Assembly (NCBI RefSeq): GCF_003324185.1
Contig: NZ_PXUP01000002.1
Span: 1 to 64,000 of the forward strand
DNA length: 64,000 bases
Reading direction: 5' to 3'
Source: Faecalibacterium prausnitzii
GTDB lineage: Bacteria > Bacillota > Clostridia > Oscillospirales > Ruminococcaceae
Notes under the pieces: model-generated
Database searches by the model: none
Seen by the model: only the letters and a program-made list of their open reading frames with translations
Told to the model about the DNA's origin: nothing
Program-made: the position numbers and the translations under genes
Part shown: piece after piece, positions 16,328 to 23,661 of the stretch
Layout: the number at the start of each line of letters is the position of its first letter
How positions within the stretch are numbered: position 1 is the stretch's first letter

Positions 16328-17470
16328 TCAGGTAATTTTGGTCAAAAAATGCAGGGTGTCGGGGTCGGCAGTCTCCCCGGTAAAAACAGCGTGGAGGTCC
16401 AGCATAAAATCTGCCAGTGCCATGCTCTGCTGGAAAAAGCTGGGCGTCGTGCACCAGATGTTCCCGCTTTGCACCGCCTTGCATTCTGCCAGCAACGCGC
16501 AGCGGGCAAGCAGTTCTTCTTTTGTGGAGATGCTGCCCTCGATGGTGCCGTTATAAATAAGCACATCGGCATCCTTGACCCCAGCGTAAAGATCCTCCAG
16601 TGGGATATTCATGGTGGAAAGACTGTTGCCGCTGTCGGCAAGGTCTGCAAAAACATATTCGCCCCCGGCCATGCCGATCATCTGCGCCACATAGTCTCCG
16701 CTTTTGCGCACAGTGGCAAGGCCGCTGGAAGTAATGGAGAAAAACGCGCAGCGTTTGCCGGTGGAGGGCTGCTCCAGCAGCGGTGCAATGCGCTGCGCCT
16801 GCCGGGCGAACACCTCCTCGGCAAGGGCTTCTTTGCCCAGCAAGATGCCGTACAGTTTGATCCATTCCATCCGCGCCAGCGGGCTGCTCTCGTAGCTGGA
16901 GCGCTCCACCAGCACCGGGATACCGAACCGTTCCAGCTGTTCCTTTACCTCCGGGGTGTGGTAGATCATGGTATTTTCCACCGCAAGGCCGCATTCTGCG
17001 GTCAGGATGCGCTCGTAGTCCGGGGCGCTGTACTTGCCCGCGTAGGCAATGCGTCCGGCCTGCATGGCCTGCTTTGCCTCATCCAGATACCAGCCCTCGG
17101 CGCGGGTGCCGGAAAGGGCAATGCTGTCCAGCGCGTCCAGATGGAGGAATAAGTCCATGGCAGAGGTGGACACCAGATAGATGTTCTGCACCGGCTGCTG
17201 TAAAACGGTCACTCCCTCGGGCACGGTGTGCAAGGTGGCAGCGCCCTCCGGCCGGACAAGAAACTTTGCCTGTGCGTCCGGGATGGTCAGCAGGGTAGAG
17301 CCGTCTGCATAGCAGTCGGCGGTAAACTGGGTGGCATAGTCCAGCGGGTAGGCGTGGTCAAACACCAACTCGTCCGTATCGGCGGGTGCGGTGGGCGCGG
17401 CGGTGCAGCCTGCAAGCACCAGCGCGGCGGCGGGCAGAGCCTTTAAAAATTGAGCGCGGGTCAGCTTCAT
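16328..17470 (-). CDS. Substrate-binding lipoprotein of a FecB/BtuF-type ABC importer
   Basis: This 380-residue protein has a short signal ending in LVLAGC, with a lipobox cysteine at residue 22, so it should be anchored outside the membrane. The remainder fits the two-lobed periplasmic-binding-protein fold of the FecB/BtuF class: VSTSAMDLFLHLDALDSIALSGT near residue 100, ILTAECGLAVENTMIYHTPE near 155, then IPVLVE, and a C-terminal lobe with GNIWCTTPSFFQ. A GGAG lies 9 bases before the ATG. It sits directly upstream of the permease gene and directly downstream of a second lipoprotein. The ligand is not readable from the sequence. Confidence 0.88.
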   Translation of the reverse strand: MKLTRAQFLKALPAAALVLAGCTAAPTAPADTDELVFDHAYPLDYATQFTADCYADGSTLLTIPDAQAKFLVRPEGAATLHTVPEGVTVLQQPVQNIYLVSTSAMDLFLHLDALDSIALSGTRAEGWYLDEAKQAMQAGRIAYAGKYSAPDYERILTAECGLAVENTMIYHTPEVKEQLERFGIPVLVERSSYESSPLARMEWIKLYGILLGKEALAEEVFARQAQRIAPLLEQPSTGKRCAFFSITSSGLATVRKSGDYVAQMIGMAGGEYVFADLADSGNSLSTMNIPLEDLYAGVKDADVLIYNGTIEGSISTKEELLARCALLAECKAVQSGNIWCTTPSFFQQSMALADFMLDLHAVFTGETADPDTLHFLTKIT

Positions 17471-17476
17471 GGAAGA

Positions 17477-18319
17477 TTACTCCAAGGTAAAAGTCAGGGT
17501 GTATTCGATCTCGTGGGGCTTGCTCATGGCAACAGTGTCGGCGGTAACAGCCAGCGGAGTGCCCAGTGCAGCTACAGGAATTTCAAAGGTGGAGTTGCCC
17601 TCGGTATTGGTGGGCAGATACTTCTCGCCGTCCACGATCATGTAGTCGTAGTTGGGGCTGCTCCACACGATGGTGGCGGTCATCTTGCCCTCTGCCACGG
17701 TCAGGGCAGCGGGGCTTTCTACGGTGGCGCGGCCGGAGCCGCCCTCCAGCACTACGGCAGCGGTGTATGCGCCGTCTGCGGGGGTCTCGACGGCCTGCTC
17801 GGTCTTGGGCTCGGCGTTGCGCACGCTCACGATATGGTCGTACCACTTGCCCTTAGTGCCAAGCAACGCCAGCTGGAAGTCGGTATCCAGTGCTTCTACC
17901 GGGATGTCGTAGCCGTACACTTCCTCAGTGGTGCCGTCTGCGTAGGTAACCGTGTCCACGGTGGGGATGAGCCAAGCGGTCTTGTTGGCCTCGGCATCGG
18001 CGGCAAGGCCGGGGTAGAGGTTCACGATCTTTTTGGAAGCCAGACTGACGTGGAAGGTCATCACGCCGTTTTCCACGGTCAGGGTGCCCTTGCCGTTGCA
18101 GGCTTCATTGGGGTGGAACATACTGCTGTCGGTCTCGAAATCAGCGGTATATACGCCATCCGGCAGGGCAGCTTCGGCCACAGCAGAGGAAGCCACCACG
18201 GAAGAAGCAACAGAGCTTGCCGCAGCGGAGGAGGCAGGGACAGCCCCGCCGCAGCTTGCCAGAGAAGCAGCCAGCACCACACCGGCCAGAGAAACGATGA
18301 TAAACTGTTTGCAACGCAT
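17477..18319 (-). CDS. Lipoprotein with two tandem similar beta-rich domains, cob-linked
   Basis: This 280-residue protein has a signal peptide ending in SLASC (cysteine 23), then a Ser/Ala-rich spacer to about residue 50. Two related segments follow: one from PDGVYTADFE (about 52-165) and one from ADGAYTAAVV (about 185-280). Each contains an 'LTVExGxMTxxxxxxS' strand pair, a 'Y..Y.IP' or 'TFEIPV' strand and a final hydrophobic strand. This recalls iron-transport-associated or NEAT-like surface domains that bind heme-type ligands, but I cannot assign a family with certainty. Its place between cbiK and the importer genes suggests capture of a metal or tetrapyrrole at the surface. Confidence 0.7.
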   Translation of the reverse strand: MRCKQFIIVSLAGVVLAASLASCGGAVPASSAAASSVASSVVASSAVAEAALPDGVYTADFETDSSMFHPNEACNGKGTLTVENGVMTFHVSLASKKIVNLYPGLAADAEANKTAWLIPTVDTVTYADGTTEEVYGYDIPVEALDTDFQLALLGTKGKWYDHIVSVRNAEPKTEQAVETPADGAYTAAVVLEGGSGRATVESPAALTVAEGKMTATIVWSSPNYDYMIVDGEKYLPTNTEGNSTFEIPVAALGTPLAVTADTVAMSKPHEIEYTLTFTLE

Positions 18320-18410
18320 AAAATAAATACCTCAGTATCCTAAATTTTTGCCCGGCGTCTAAGCTGCCGGGGCAGGGGGCACGTTCTCCTCGTGCGGGGA
18401 ATGCGCCCAT

Positions 18411-18456
18411 AAAAGAAGCCCTCTCCGTATGCTTGGCAGCGCCGGAGAGGGCTTCT
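18411..18456 (-). terminator. Intrinsic terminator between cbiK and the importer genes
   Basis: A perfect 14-bp stem (18414-18427 with 18443-18456) lies 8 bases past the cbiK stop. On the minus strand it is followed by TTTTATG, a short T run. It should separate cbiK from the rest of the operon unless transcripts read through. No strong promoter is visible between it and the next gene at 18319. Confidence 0.75.
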
Positions 18457-18463
18457 GAATCCA

Positions 18464-19699
18464 TTAGCCGTTCAGAAGATCCATAGCGGCCTTGGTATGT
18501 GCAATGTACAGCTGCTGGACATCCGCAATGCGGCCCAGACCGGAGATCTGGCAGTCCACACTCTCAAAGCAGCCTGCGGCGGTAAACTGGCTCAGCCAGC
18601 TGTCGGCGTCCTCACCGGCCATGTCGTTGTTGGCGTGGTCGCCTGCCACCACCATCAGCGGGCGCAGGATGACCTTGGTGTAACCGGCAGCCTTCACAGC
18701 CTCGATGACGGCCTCGCAGGAGGTGTCCTCAGGCTCGCCCTCCACCGTGCCGATGAACACGTTGTCGTAGCCCAGCGTCTGCATGGTGGTCTGCATCTGG
18801 CTGTAACTCACCTTGGCGGTGTGAGAGGTGCCGTGACCCATAAAGACGAAAGCGGTCTTATCGGCGGCGGCAGCAGCGGCGCTGTCGTAACCGGCTTCCT
18901 TCACAGCGGCAGCGGTAACAGCCTTGGCAACAGCTTCCTTATCTGCATTGATGACGGAAGCATCCGCGCCGACCTCGCCCAGCAGGGGCTCGGCCACAGC
19001 AACGCTCTCAAACTTGTCGCGGTACTGGTCCAGCATCTCGTTCATCTCGTCGTACTCTGCACCGTGCATCAGATGGGTGGGCTGCACGATCAGGTTCTTC
19101 ACGCCGTTTGCCACAGCGCGGTCCAGCGCCTGCTGCATATTGTCGATCTTCTCGCCATCGCGTGCCTGCACATGGTTGATGATGATCTGTGCGGTAAAGG
19201 CGCGGCGCACGCTCCAGTCGGGGTATGCGGCCTGCAAAGCGTCCTCAATGCCCTTGATGTCGGCGGCGCGGCTGTCGTTGAAGGAGGTGCCGAAGGACAC
19301 CACCAGCAGCTCGTTCTCACCGATCTCATCGGCGTTGCGGGCATCGTCCTTGGAGGCATCGCCGGTGTCGCGGCCAAAGTAGTCGGGGTCGGCGTTCTCG
19401 CCCTCCACCAGCTCCTTCTGGGCATCGGTCAAAGCGTCCCATGCAGCCTTTGCGGCTTCGCACTGGGCATCGGTGTCATCGGTGCGCTGCTGCACATAGA
19501 TGGCGTCAATCAAGTCTGCCACGTTCTGTGCGGCCAGTGCGTCAGCGTCTGCGCTGGAAGCTTCGCTGCTGGCGGCAGAGCTGGCAGCAACAGAGGAAGC
19601 AGTGCTGGATGCAGCCCCGCCGCAGCCGGTCAGTACACCGGCGCACAGAGCCAGAGCGGTCAGAGCGGCCGCCGTTTTGCGGATGTTGCGTTTTTTCAT
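18464..19699 (-). CDS. cbiK: Surface-anchored sirohydrochlorin cobaltochelatase CbiK (lipoprotein)
   Basis: The 411-residue product is longer than cytoplasmic CbiK (about 265) because of an exported N-terminus. The signal peptide ends in VLTGC (cysteine 26), followed by a Ser/Ala linker and a small helical segment (about residues 55-100: VADLIDAI ... WDALTDAQKELVE) like the repeats of Gram-positive surface proteins. The chelatase domain runs from about residue 130 (LLVVSFGTSFNDSR). PTHLMHG (His209), VFMGHGTSH (His289) and VAGDHANNDM (His355) are present; the last two match the metal-site histidines of CbiK. The enzyme inserts cobalt into sirohydrochlorin, but outside the cell its role may be metal or tetrapyrrole capture. 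It is the first gene behind the cobalamin riboswitch. Confidence 0.9.
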   Translation of the reverse strand: MKKRNIRKTAAALTALALCAGVLTGCGGAASSTASSVAASSAASSEASSADADALAAQNVADLIDAIYVQQRTDDTDAQCEAAKAAWDALTDAQKELVEGENADPDYFGRDTGDASKDDARNADEIGENELLVVSFGTSFNDSRAADIKGIEDALQAAYPDWSVRRAFTAQIIINHVQARDGEKIDNMQQALDRAVANGVKNLIVQPTHLMHGAEYDEMNEMLDQYRDKFESVAVAEPLLGEVGADASVINADKEAVAKAVTAAAVKEAGYDSAAAAAADKTAFVFMGHGTSHTAKVSYSQMQTTMQTLGYDNVFIGTVEGEPEDTSCEAVIEAVKAAGYTKVILRPLMVVAGDHANNDMAGEDADSWLSQFTAAGCFESVDCQISGLGRIADVQQLYIAHTKAAMDLLNG

Positions 19700-19767
19700 C
19701 TTGTTTTCCTTTCCTGATGTGGGTGAAATACGGCACCGAACAGAAGGGTACAGGAAAGAGAATCGGC

Positions 19768-19816
19768 AAAAAACGGGGTCTTCCGCTTGCGAAATGGCAA
19801 AGCAAAAAGACCCCGT
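19768..19816 (-). terminator. Riboswitch-controlled intrinsic terminator upstream of cbiK
   Basis: A 10-bp stem (19773-19782 with 19807-19816) is followed on the minus strand by six T. It lies between the cobalamin riboswitch and the cbiK start, the standard place for a ligand-triggered expression-platform terminator. Confidence 0.82.
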
Positions 19817-19879
19817 ATCTTACAGGCTTTTTGGTACAACCAATTCCTCGTGATCTGGGGCGGCAAAGCCCCGGTACCA

Positions 19880-20085
19880 ACAGCGGGCAGGTTTCCTGAC
19901 TGAAAGCTCAACGCCCGCTGCCGCCTTCCCAAGCCGGATGGCTCAGTGACCGGTGCAAAAGCACCCTGACAGTGGACTCCCTTATCACAGTGACGAGATC
20001 GTGCGGGATTGACACCCGCTTCCCTTTTAACGTCCCTGCCGCCGCCCGGTGGGGCAAAGTGACGGAACGCACCTGCTGTTTTCTG
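19880..20085 (-). ncRNA. Cobalamin (AdoCbl-class) riboswitch
   Basis: On the minus strand the leader contains the conserved B12 elements in order: AAAAGGGAA and GGTG near 20020-20045, a TCCACTGTCAGGGTGC segment (variant of the GCCACTG core), CACCGGTCACTGAG, GGGAAGGCGGC, and the B12 box CAGTCAGGAAACCTGCC at about 19885-19902. The order and spacing are typical of cobalamin riboswitches. A promoter lies just upstream and a terminator just downstream, so B12 binding should stop transcription of cbiK and possibly the whole cob operon. Confidence 0.93.
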
Positions 20086-20100
20086 TTCAGTTCGTCAAAA

Positions 20101-20129
20101 AGTATAGCACAGCCCTATACAAAACGCAA
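20101..20129 (-). promoter_or_regulatory. Sigma-A-type promoter of the cob operon
   Basis: The minus strand reads TTGCGT, a 17-base spacer, then TATACT. Transcription would begin near 20094, just before the cobalamin riboswitch. Confidence 0.8.
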
Positions 20130-20147
20130 GAAAAAACGGAGAAATGC

Positions 20148-20178
20148 TTGACCTTCCCCCTGCCGGAAGGTGTATACT
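20148..20178 (+). promoter_or_regulatory. Promoter of the ABC exporter operon
   Basis: TTGACC and TATACT are separated by 19 bases, a little longer than ideal, and lie 32 bases before the ATG at 20210. It diverges from the cob promoter. Confidence 0.6.
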
Positions 20179-20209
20179 TAGCTCGAAACTGAAAGCAAGG
20201 AGGCAGCCC

Positions 20210-20929
20210 ATGTTAAAGATCGAGCATCTGACCAAAACCTACGGCGGCAAGCCCGCCGTGCAGGACCTTTGCCTGCACATCCGCCCGGGGGAGTTGTGTG
20301 CCTTTATCGGGCACAACGGCGCGGGCAAGACCACTACCTTAAAATGCTGCTGCGGTATCCAGCAATTTGATGCCGGAGAAATTTATGTGGACGGCATTTC
20401 CGTGCGGGAGAACCCGCTGGAATGCAAGCGCCGCTTGGCCTATCTGCCGGATGACCCGCAGCTGTACGAGTATATGACCGGTATCCGGTACCTTGATTTT
20501 ATTGCGGATATCTTTGGCGTAAGCGCCGCACAGCGGACGCAGCGCATCCGGCAGTACGGCGATGCCTTTGGCCTGACGCAGGATTTGGCGCAGTCCATCG
20601 GGGCATACTCCCACGGCATGAAGCAGAAGCTTGCCATTATTGCGGCGCTGCTGCACGAGCCGAAGCTGATTTTAATGGACGAGCCCTTTGTCGGGCTGGA
20701 TCCGCTGGCTTCCCATCAACTCAAGACCCAGATGAAGGCCTTTTGTGCGCAAGGCGGGGCGATCTTTTTCTCCACCCATGTGCTGGAGGTGGCCGAAAAG
20801 CTTTGCGACAGGGTAGCTATTCTGCGTAAAGGTCAGCTGGTGCGCGAGGGTGCCATGGAGCAGGTACGTGGTGACGACACGCTGGAAGAGGTCTTTCTGG
20901 AACTGGAGGATAGGGGGGAAGCGCTATGA
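20210..20929 (+). CDS. ABC transporter ATP-binding protein
   Basis: The 239-residue ATPase has Walker A GHNGAGKTTTLK (about residues 36-47), a modified signature in AYSHGMKQKLAIIAALL (serine-histidine-glycine instead of LSGGQ, common in exporter ATPases of this group), Walker B LILMDEPFVGLDP and a switch histidine in FFSTHVLE. AAGGAGG is 6 bases before the ATG at 20210, which is preferred to an upstream in-frame start at 20144. It overlaps the permease gene by 4 bases, forming a two-gene exporter. The substrate is unknown; lipid, peptide or antibiotic export are all possible. Confidence 0.9.
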   Translation: MLKIEHLTKTYGGKPAVQDLCLHIRPGELCAFIGHNGAGKTTTLKCCCGIQQFDAGEIYVDGISVRENPLECKRRLAYLPDDPQLYEYMTGIRYLDFIADIFGVSAAQRTQRIRQYGDAFGLTQDLAQSIGAYSHGMKQKLAIIAALLHEPKLILMDEPFVGLDPLASHQLKTQMKAFCAQGGAIFFSTHVLEVAEKLCDRVAILRKGQLVREGAMEQVRGDDTLEEVFLELEDRGEAL

Positions 20930-22518
20930 TCCGTGCATTGCTCAAAAAACAGCTTCTGGAACTGGGTGCGGCCTTTGTGCGCAGCAGCAAGACCGGCAAG
21001 CGGCGCTCCCGGGCAGGAGCATTCGGGTATGCATTGCTGTTTGCGGTGCTGATGCTGCTGGTCATGCTCAGCTTTGGCTCTATGGCGCTGCCGCTGGCAG
21101 TGACGCTGGTGCCGCAGGGGCTGGACTGGCTCTATTTTGTGCTGATGGAGCTTTCGGCGCTGACGGTCAGTGTGCTGGCAAGCGCCTTTACCAGCTACGG
21201 GCATTTGTTCCGCTGCCGGGATAACCAGCAGCTGCTGGCGCTGCCCATCCCGCCGGGCGCTATTTTTGCGGTGCGCTGCGGCGGGGTGTACCTGACCGGG
21301 CTTATTTATCTGCTGCTGGCGTGGGTGCCCTCGGTGGTCTGCTATGCGCTGGCGGCACCCCGCCCCGGCGGAGCCCTGTTGGCGGCGCTGCCGGTAGCAC
21401 TGGCGCTGGCGGGAGTTTCCATGGTGCTGGCCGTTCTGCTGGGCTGGGCGGTGGCGCTGCTCAACCGCCGCGCCCAGCATAAAAGCCTTGTCACTGTGGT
21501 GGGTACGCTGCTCTTTCTGGCGGTCTACTATGCAGCGTTCTGCTGGGTGAGCAACGCAGTGGAGGCCCTTGCGGTGGATGCCGTACAGGCAGGCGCAACC
21601 GCCGGTCGTGTTGCTGCACCGTTGCGTCTGCTGGGTCTGGCGGCAGTGGGCAACGTCCCGGCGCTGCTGCTGTTTCTGGCGCTGGCTGCGGCCTGTATGG
21701 CGCTGTGCGGTAAGGCGCTGGCAAAGCCCTATCTGCGGCTTTTGACCCTTGAACCGGGCAGAGCCAAAGCGGAATACCGCGCAAAGACGCAAAAAAAGCA
21801 GCCCCCGCGCCGGGCATTACTGCGGCGGGAACTGCTGCATCTGGGCGCTTGCCCCATGTGGCTGCTCAACTGTGCACTGAGCAGTCTGCTGCTGCCGGTG
21901 CTGGGCGTGGTAGCACTGTGGAAGGCCGCAGACCTGCGCGCCTTTACTGCTGCTTACCTGCCGGAGAGCCTGCCCATGCTGGTGTGCGGGATGGTGTGCG
22001 CCATAGCCACCATGAACTTTATCACAGCGCCGTCGGTGTCGCTGGAGGGCGGCACCCTCTGGCTGCTGCAAAGCCTGCCGGTTGCCCCGCAGCAGGTTCT
22101 GCGGGTAAAGGTGGAGCTGCAGCTGCTGCTCACGCTGCCGGGGGCGTGGTTTTGCGCCGGGTGCGCCATGGCGGCGCTGCGCATTCCGGCAGGGCAGGGG
22201 CTGCTGGTGCTTGCTGTGCTGGCAGCTTTTGTGTGGCTGACGGCGCAAATGGGCCTTGCCTTGGGATTGTGCCTGCCCAACCTCCACTGGGTAAGTGAGG
22301 CCGCCGTGGTCAAGCGGAGCGCCGCCAGTATGCTGGCAATGTTCGGCGGGTGGCTGCTGGCGGGCGGGGTGCTGTTTTTGCCCCTGACCTTACTGGATTA
22401 TGCCGTGCCGCCGCTGGCCGCGCAAGGTGCTTGTCTGGCCGCGCTGCTGGGGCTGGACTTGCTGCTGCACCGCTGGCTATGCACCCGCGGCGCAGCCCGG
22501 TTTGCCGCCCTGCACTAA
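20926..22518 (+). CDS. ABC exporter permease, large multi-helix protein
   Basis: This 530-residue membrane protein has about twelve to fourteen hydrophobic segments arranged as two similar halves, split by a charged loop near residues 270-305 (RAKAEYRAKTQKKQPPRRALLRREL). The first half contains the 'FRCRDNQQLLALPIPPGAIFAVR' region (residues 92-114) and the second 'LEGGTLWLLQSLPVAPQQVLRVK', the same kind of motif repeated, as in the family of 'putative ABC exporter' permeases of Firmicutes. It overlaps the ATPase gene by 4 bases. The cargo cannot be inferred. Confidence 0.85.
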   Translation: MIRALLKKQLLELGAAFVRSSKTGKRRSRAGAFGYALLFAVLMLLVMLSFGSMALPLAVTLVPQGLDWLYFVLMELSALTVSVLASAFTSYGHLFRCRDNQQLLALPIPPGAIFAVRCGGVYLTGLIYLLLAWVPSVVCYALAAPRPGGALLAALPVALALAGVSMVLAVLLGWAVALLNRRAQHKSLVTVVGTLLFLAVYYAAFCWVSNAVEALAVDAVQAGATAGRVAAPLRLLGLAAVGNVPALLLFLALAAACMALCGKALAKPYLRLLTLEPGRAKAEYRAKTQKKQPPRRALLRRELLHLGACPMWLLNCALSSLLLPVLGVVALWKAADLRAFTAAYLPESLPMLVCGMVCAIATMNFITAPSVSLEGGTLWLLQSLPVAPQQVLRVKVELQLLLTLPGAWFCAGCAMAALRIPAGQGLLVLAVLAAFVWLTAQMGLALGLCLPNLHWVSEAAVVKRSAASMLAMFGGWLLAGGVLFLPLTLLDYAVPPLAAQGACLAALLGLDLLLHRWLCTRGAARFAALH

Positions 22519-22541
22519 AGTGGGAAAAACTTTATTAGAAC

Positions 22542-22574
22542 AAAATCGGGCAGCCTGCGGGCTGCCCGATTTTG
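22542..22574 (+). terminator. Terminator of the ABC exporter operon
   Basis: A strong stem (AATCGGGCAGCC with GGCTGCCCGATT, 4-base loop) ends in TTTTGCATTTT, 23 bases past the permease stop. The flanking AAAA/TTTT makes it usable from both strands. Confidence 0.8.
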
Positions 22575-22614
22575 CATTTTCACGGGAGAGGGGCGTAATG
22601 GAAAACAGCAGGAT

Positions 22615-22647
22615 GCAGTGCCTGTTTCCTGCGGAAACAGGCACTGC
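22615..22647. repeat. Perfect 15-bp hairpin downstream of cutC
   Basis: Bases 22615-22629 and 22633-22647 are perfect inverted repeats with a 3-base loop. It lies 24 bases past the cutC stop on the minus strand. Only a weak T run follows (TGCTGTTTTCC), so it could be a cutC terminator or an RNA-stability hairpin. Confidence 0.6.
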
Positions 22648-22670
22648 GGGAAGAACGATGTTTTTTGCAG

Positions 22671-23438
22671 TTACAGCGCATCCAATGCGGTACGGGCGGC
22701 GCGGATATTTGCTTCACTGGTCTGCCAGATCTCAAACTCCGAAAAGCCCGGCAGCCCCATGGGCACGCCTTCCCGCCGGAAGGTCATGCGGCTGTCCAGC
22801 ACCTGCTTGCCGGAAAGGTGGAACGCCCGGGCACCAGTCTGGGCGGCAAGGGCGGGGATGTTGGCAGCAGATACGCCTGCACCAACCAGAATCTCCACCT
22901 CCTGCCCGGCAGCTTCCACCAGCTGCCGCAGCAGGGCAGCGCCCTGTGGGGCACTTGCTGCCTGTCCGCTGGTCAGAATGGTAGCAAGCCCTAGCTGCTT
23001 TGCGGCTTCCAGTGCGGCAAAGGGGTCGCAGCAGACATCAAAAGCACGGTGCAGGGTGCAGTCCACGGTGCGGTGTGCTTTTTCTGCCGCCTGCCGGGCG
23101 GCGGCGTAGATAGGGCACAGAGCATCGGTGTCCAGTGCGCCCGCCGGGGTCAGCACACCGGTCACGATGCCGTCGGCACCGGCGGCTACCAGCTCGGCGG
23201 CGCACTCGGCCATCTGTGCAAGCTCGTAACGGTCGTAGCAGAAATCGCCGAAGCGGGGACGGATAAGCGCCCGCACCGGCAGACCGGTCTCAGCCTTGAC
23301 CTGACGCAGCAGGGCAGGGGAAGGAGTGGTGCCGCCGATGATAAGGTCGGCGCACAGCTCCAGCCGGTCAGCGCCGCCGCGTTTTGCCGCCAGTGCGCTG
23401 GCGGTGCTGTCTACGCAAACTTCCAAAGTGCAGTGCAT
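22671..23438 (-). CDS. cutC: CutC family protein
   Basis: This 255-residue TIM-barrel protein matches CutC, described as a copper-homeostasis protein though its biochemical role is unsettled. The N-terminal pattern LEVCVDSTASALAAKRGGADRLELC and the region GGTTPS are diagnostic, and VRALIRPRFGDFCYD, GIVTGVLTPAGALD, LHRAFDVC and ILTSGQAAS follow in order. It is a single-gene unit on the minus strand. A GGAGG lies 7 bases before the ATG. No copper transporter or metal regulator lies beside it. Confidence 0.93.
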   Translation of the reverse strand: MHCTLEVCVDSTASALAAKRGGADRLELCADLIIGGTTPSPALLRQVKAETGLPVRALIRPRFGDFCYDRYELAQMAECAAELVAAGADGIVTGVLTPAGALDTDALCPIYAAARQAAEKAHRTVDCTLHRAFDVCCDPFAALEAAKQLGLATILTSGQAASAPQGAALLRQLVEAAGQEVEILVGAGVSAANIPALAAQTGARAFHLSGKQVLDSRMTFRREGVPMGLPGFSEFEIWQTSEANIRAARTALDAL

Positions 23439-23610
23439 AGCGATACCTCCATCTACAAAAAACGATTTTGAATGGCCGCCGCGCTGCTTTGGCCATTTTC
23501 AGCGGAATGAATACTTTAATTTATCAATGGGAAAATCTGCGGATTTTCCCATTGATTTTTTCACAGGGGGGAGAGCAAAGGAAAAGTGCTTTTGCTCAAT
23601 GCTGTGCTCT
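23439..23610. other. Gene-free stretch between galT and cutC with hairpins
   Basis: The most striking element is a 15-bp inverted repeat (23523-23537 with 23542-23556) followed on the plus strand by six T (23556-23561), which looks like a terminator although no plus-strand gene precedes it. On the minus strand it would lie in the cutC leader. A second small hairpin (GAGCAAA...TTTGCTC) lies near 23572-23598. No coding sequence was seen. Confidence 0.5.
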
Positions 23611-23647
23611 AAAAAAGGCTGTTGCGCCATGATATGTGCAACAGCCT
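23611..23647 (-). terminator. Terminator of the galKT operon
   Basis: The stem 23617-23626 / 23638-23647 is followed on the minus strand by TTTTTTAG. It starts 15 bases past the galT stop. Confidence 0.85.
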
Positions 23648-23661
23648 CGGGGATTTATGGT

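Noticed and set aside
22615-22647. A mobile palindromic (REP/BIME-like) element
   Set aside because: Only one copy of this hairpin was noticed in the window, so a repeat family cannot be claimed.
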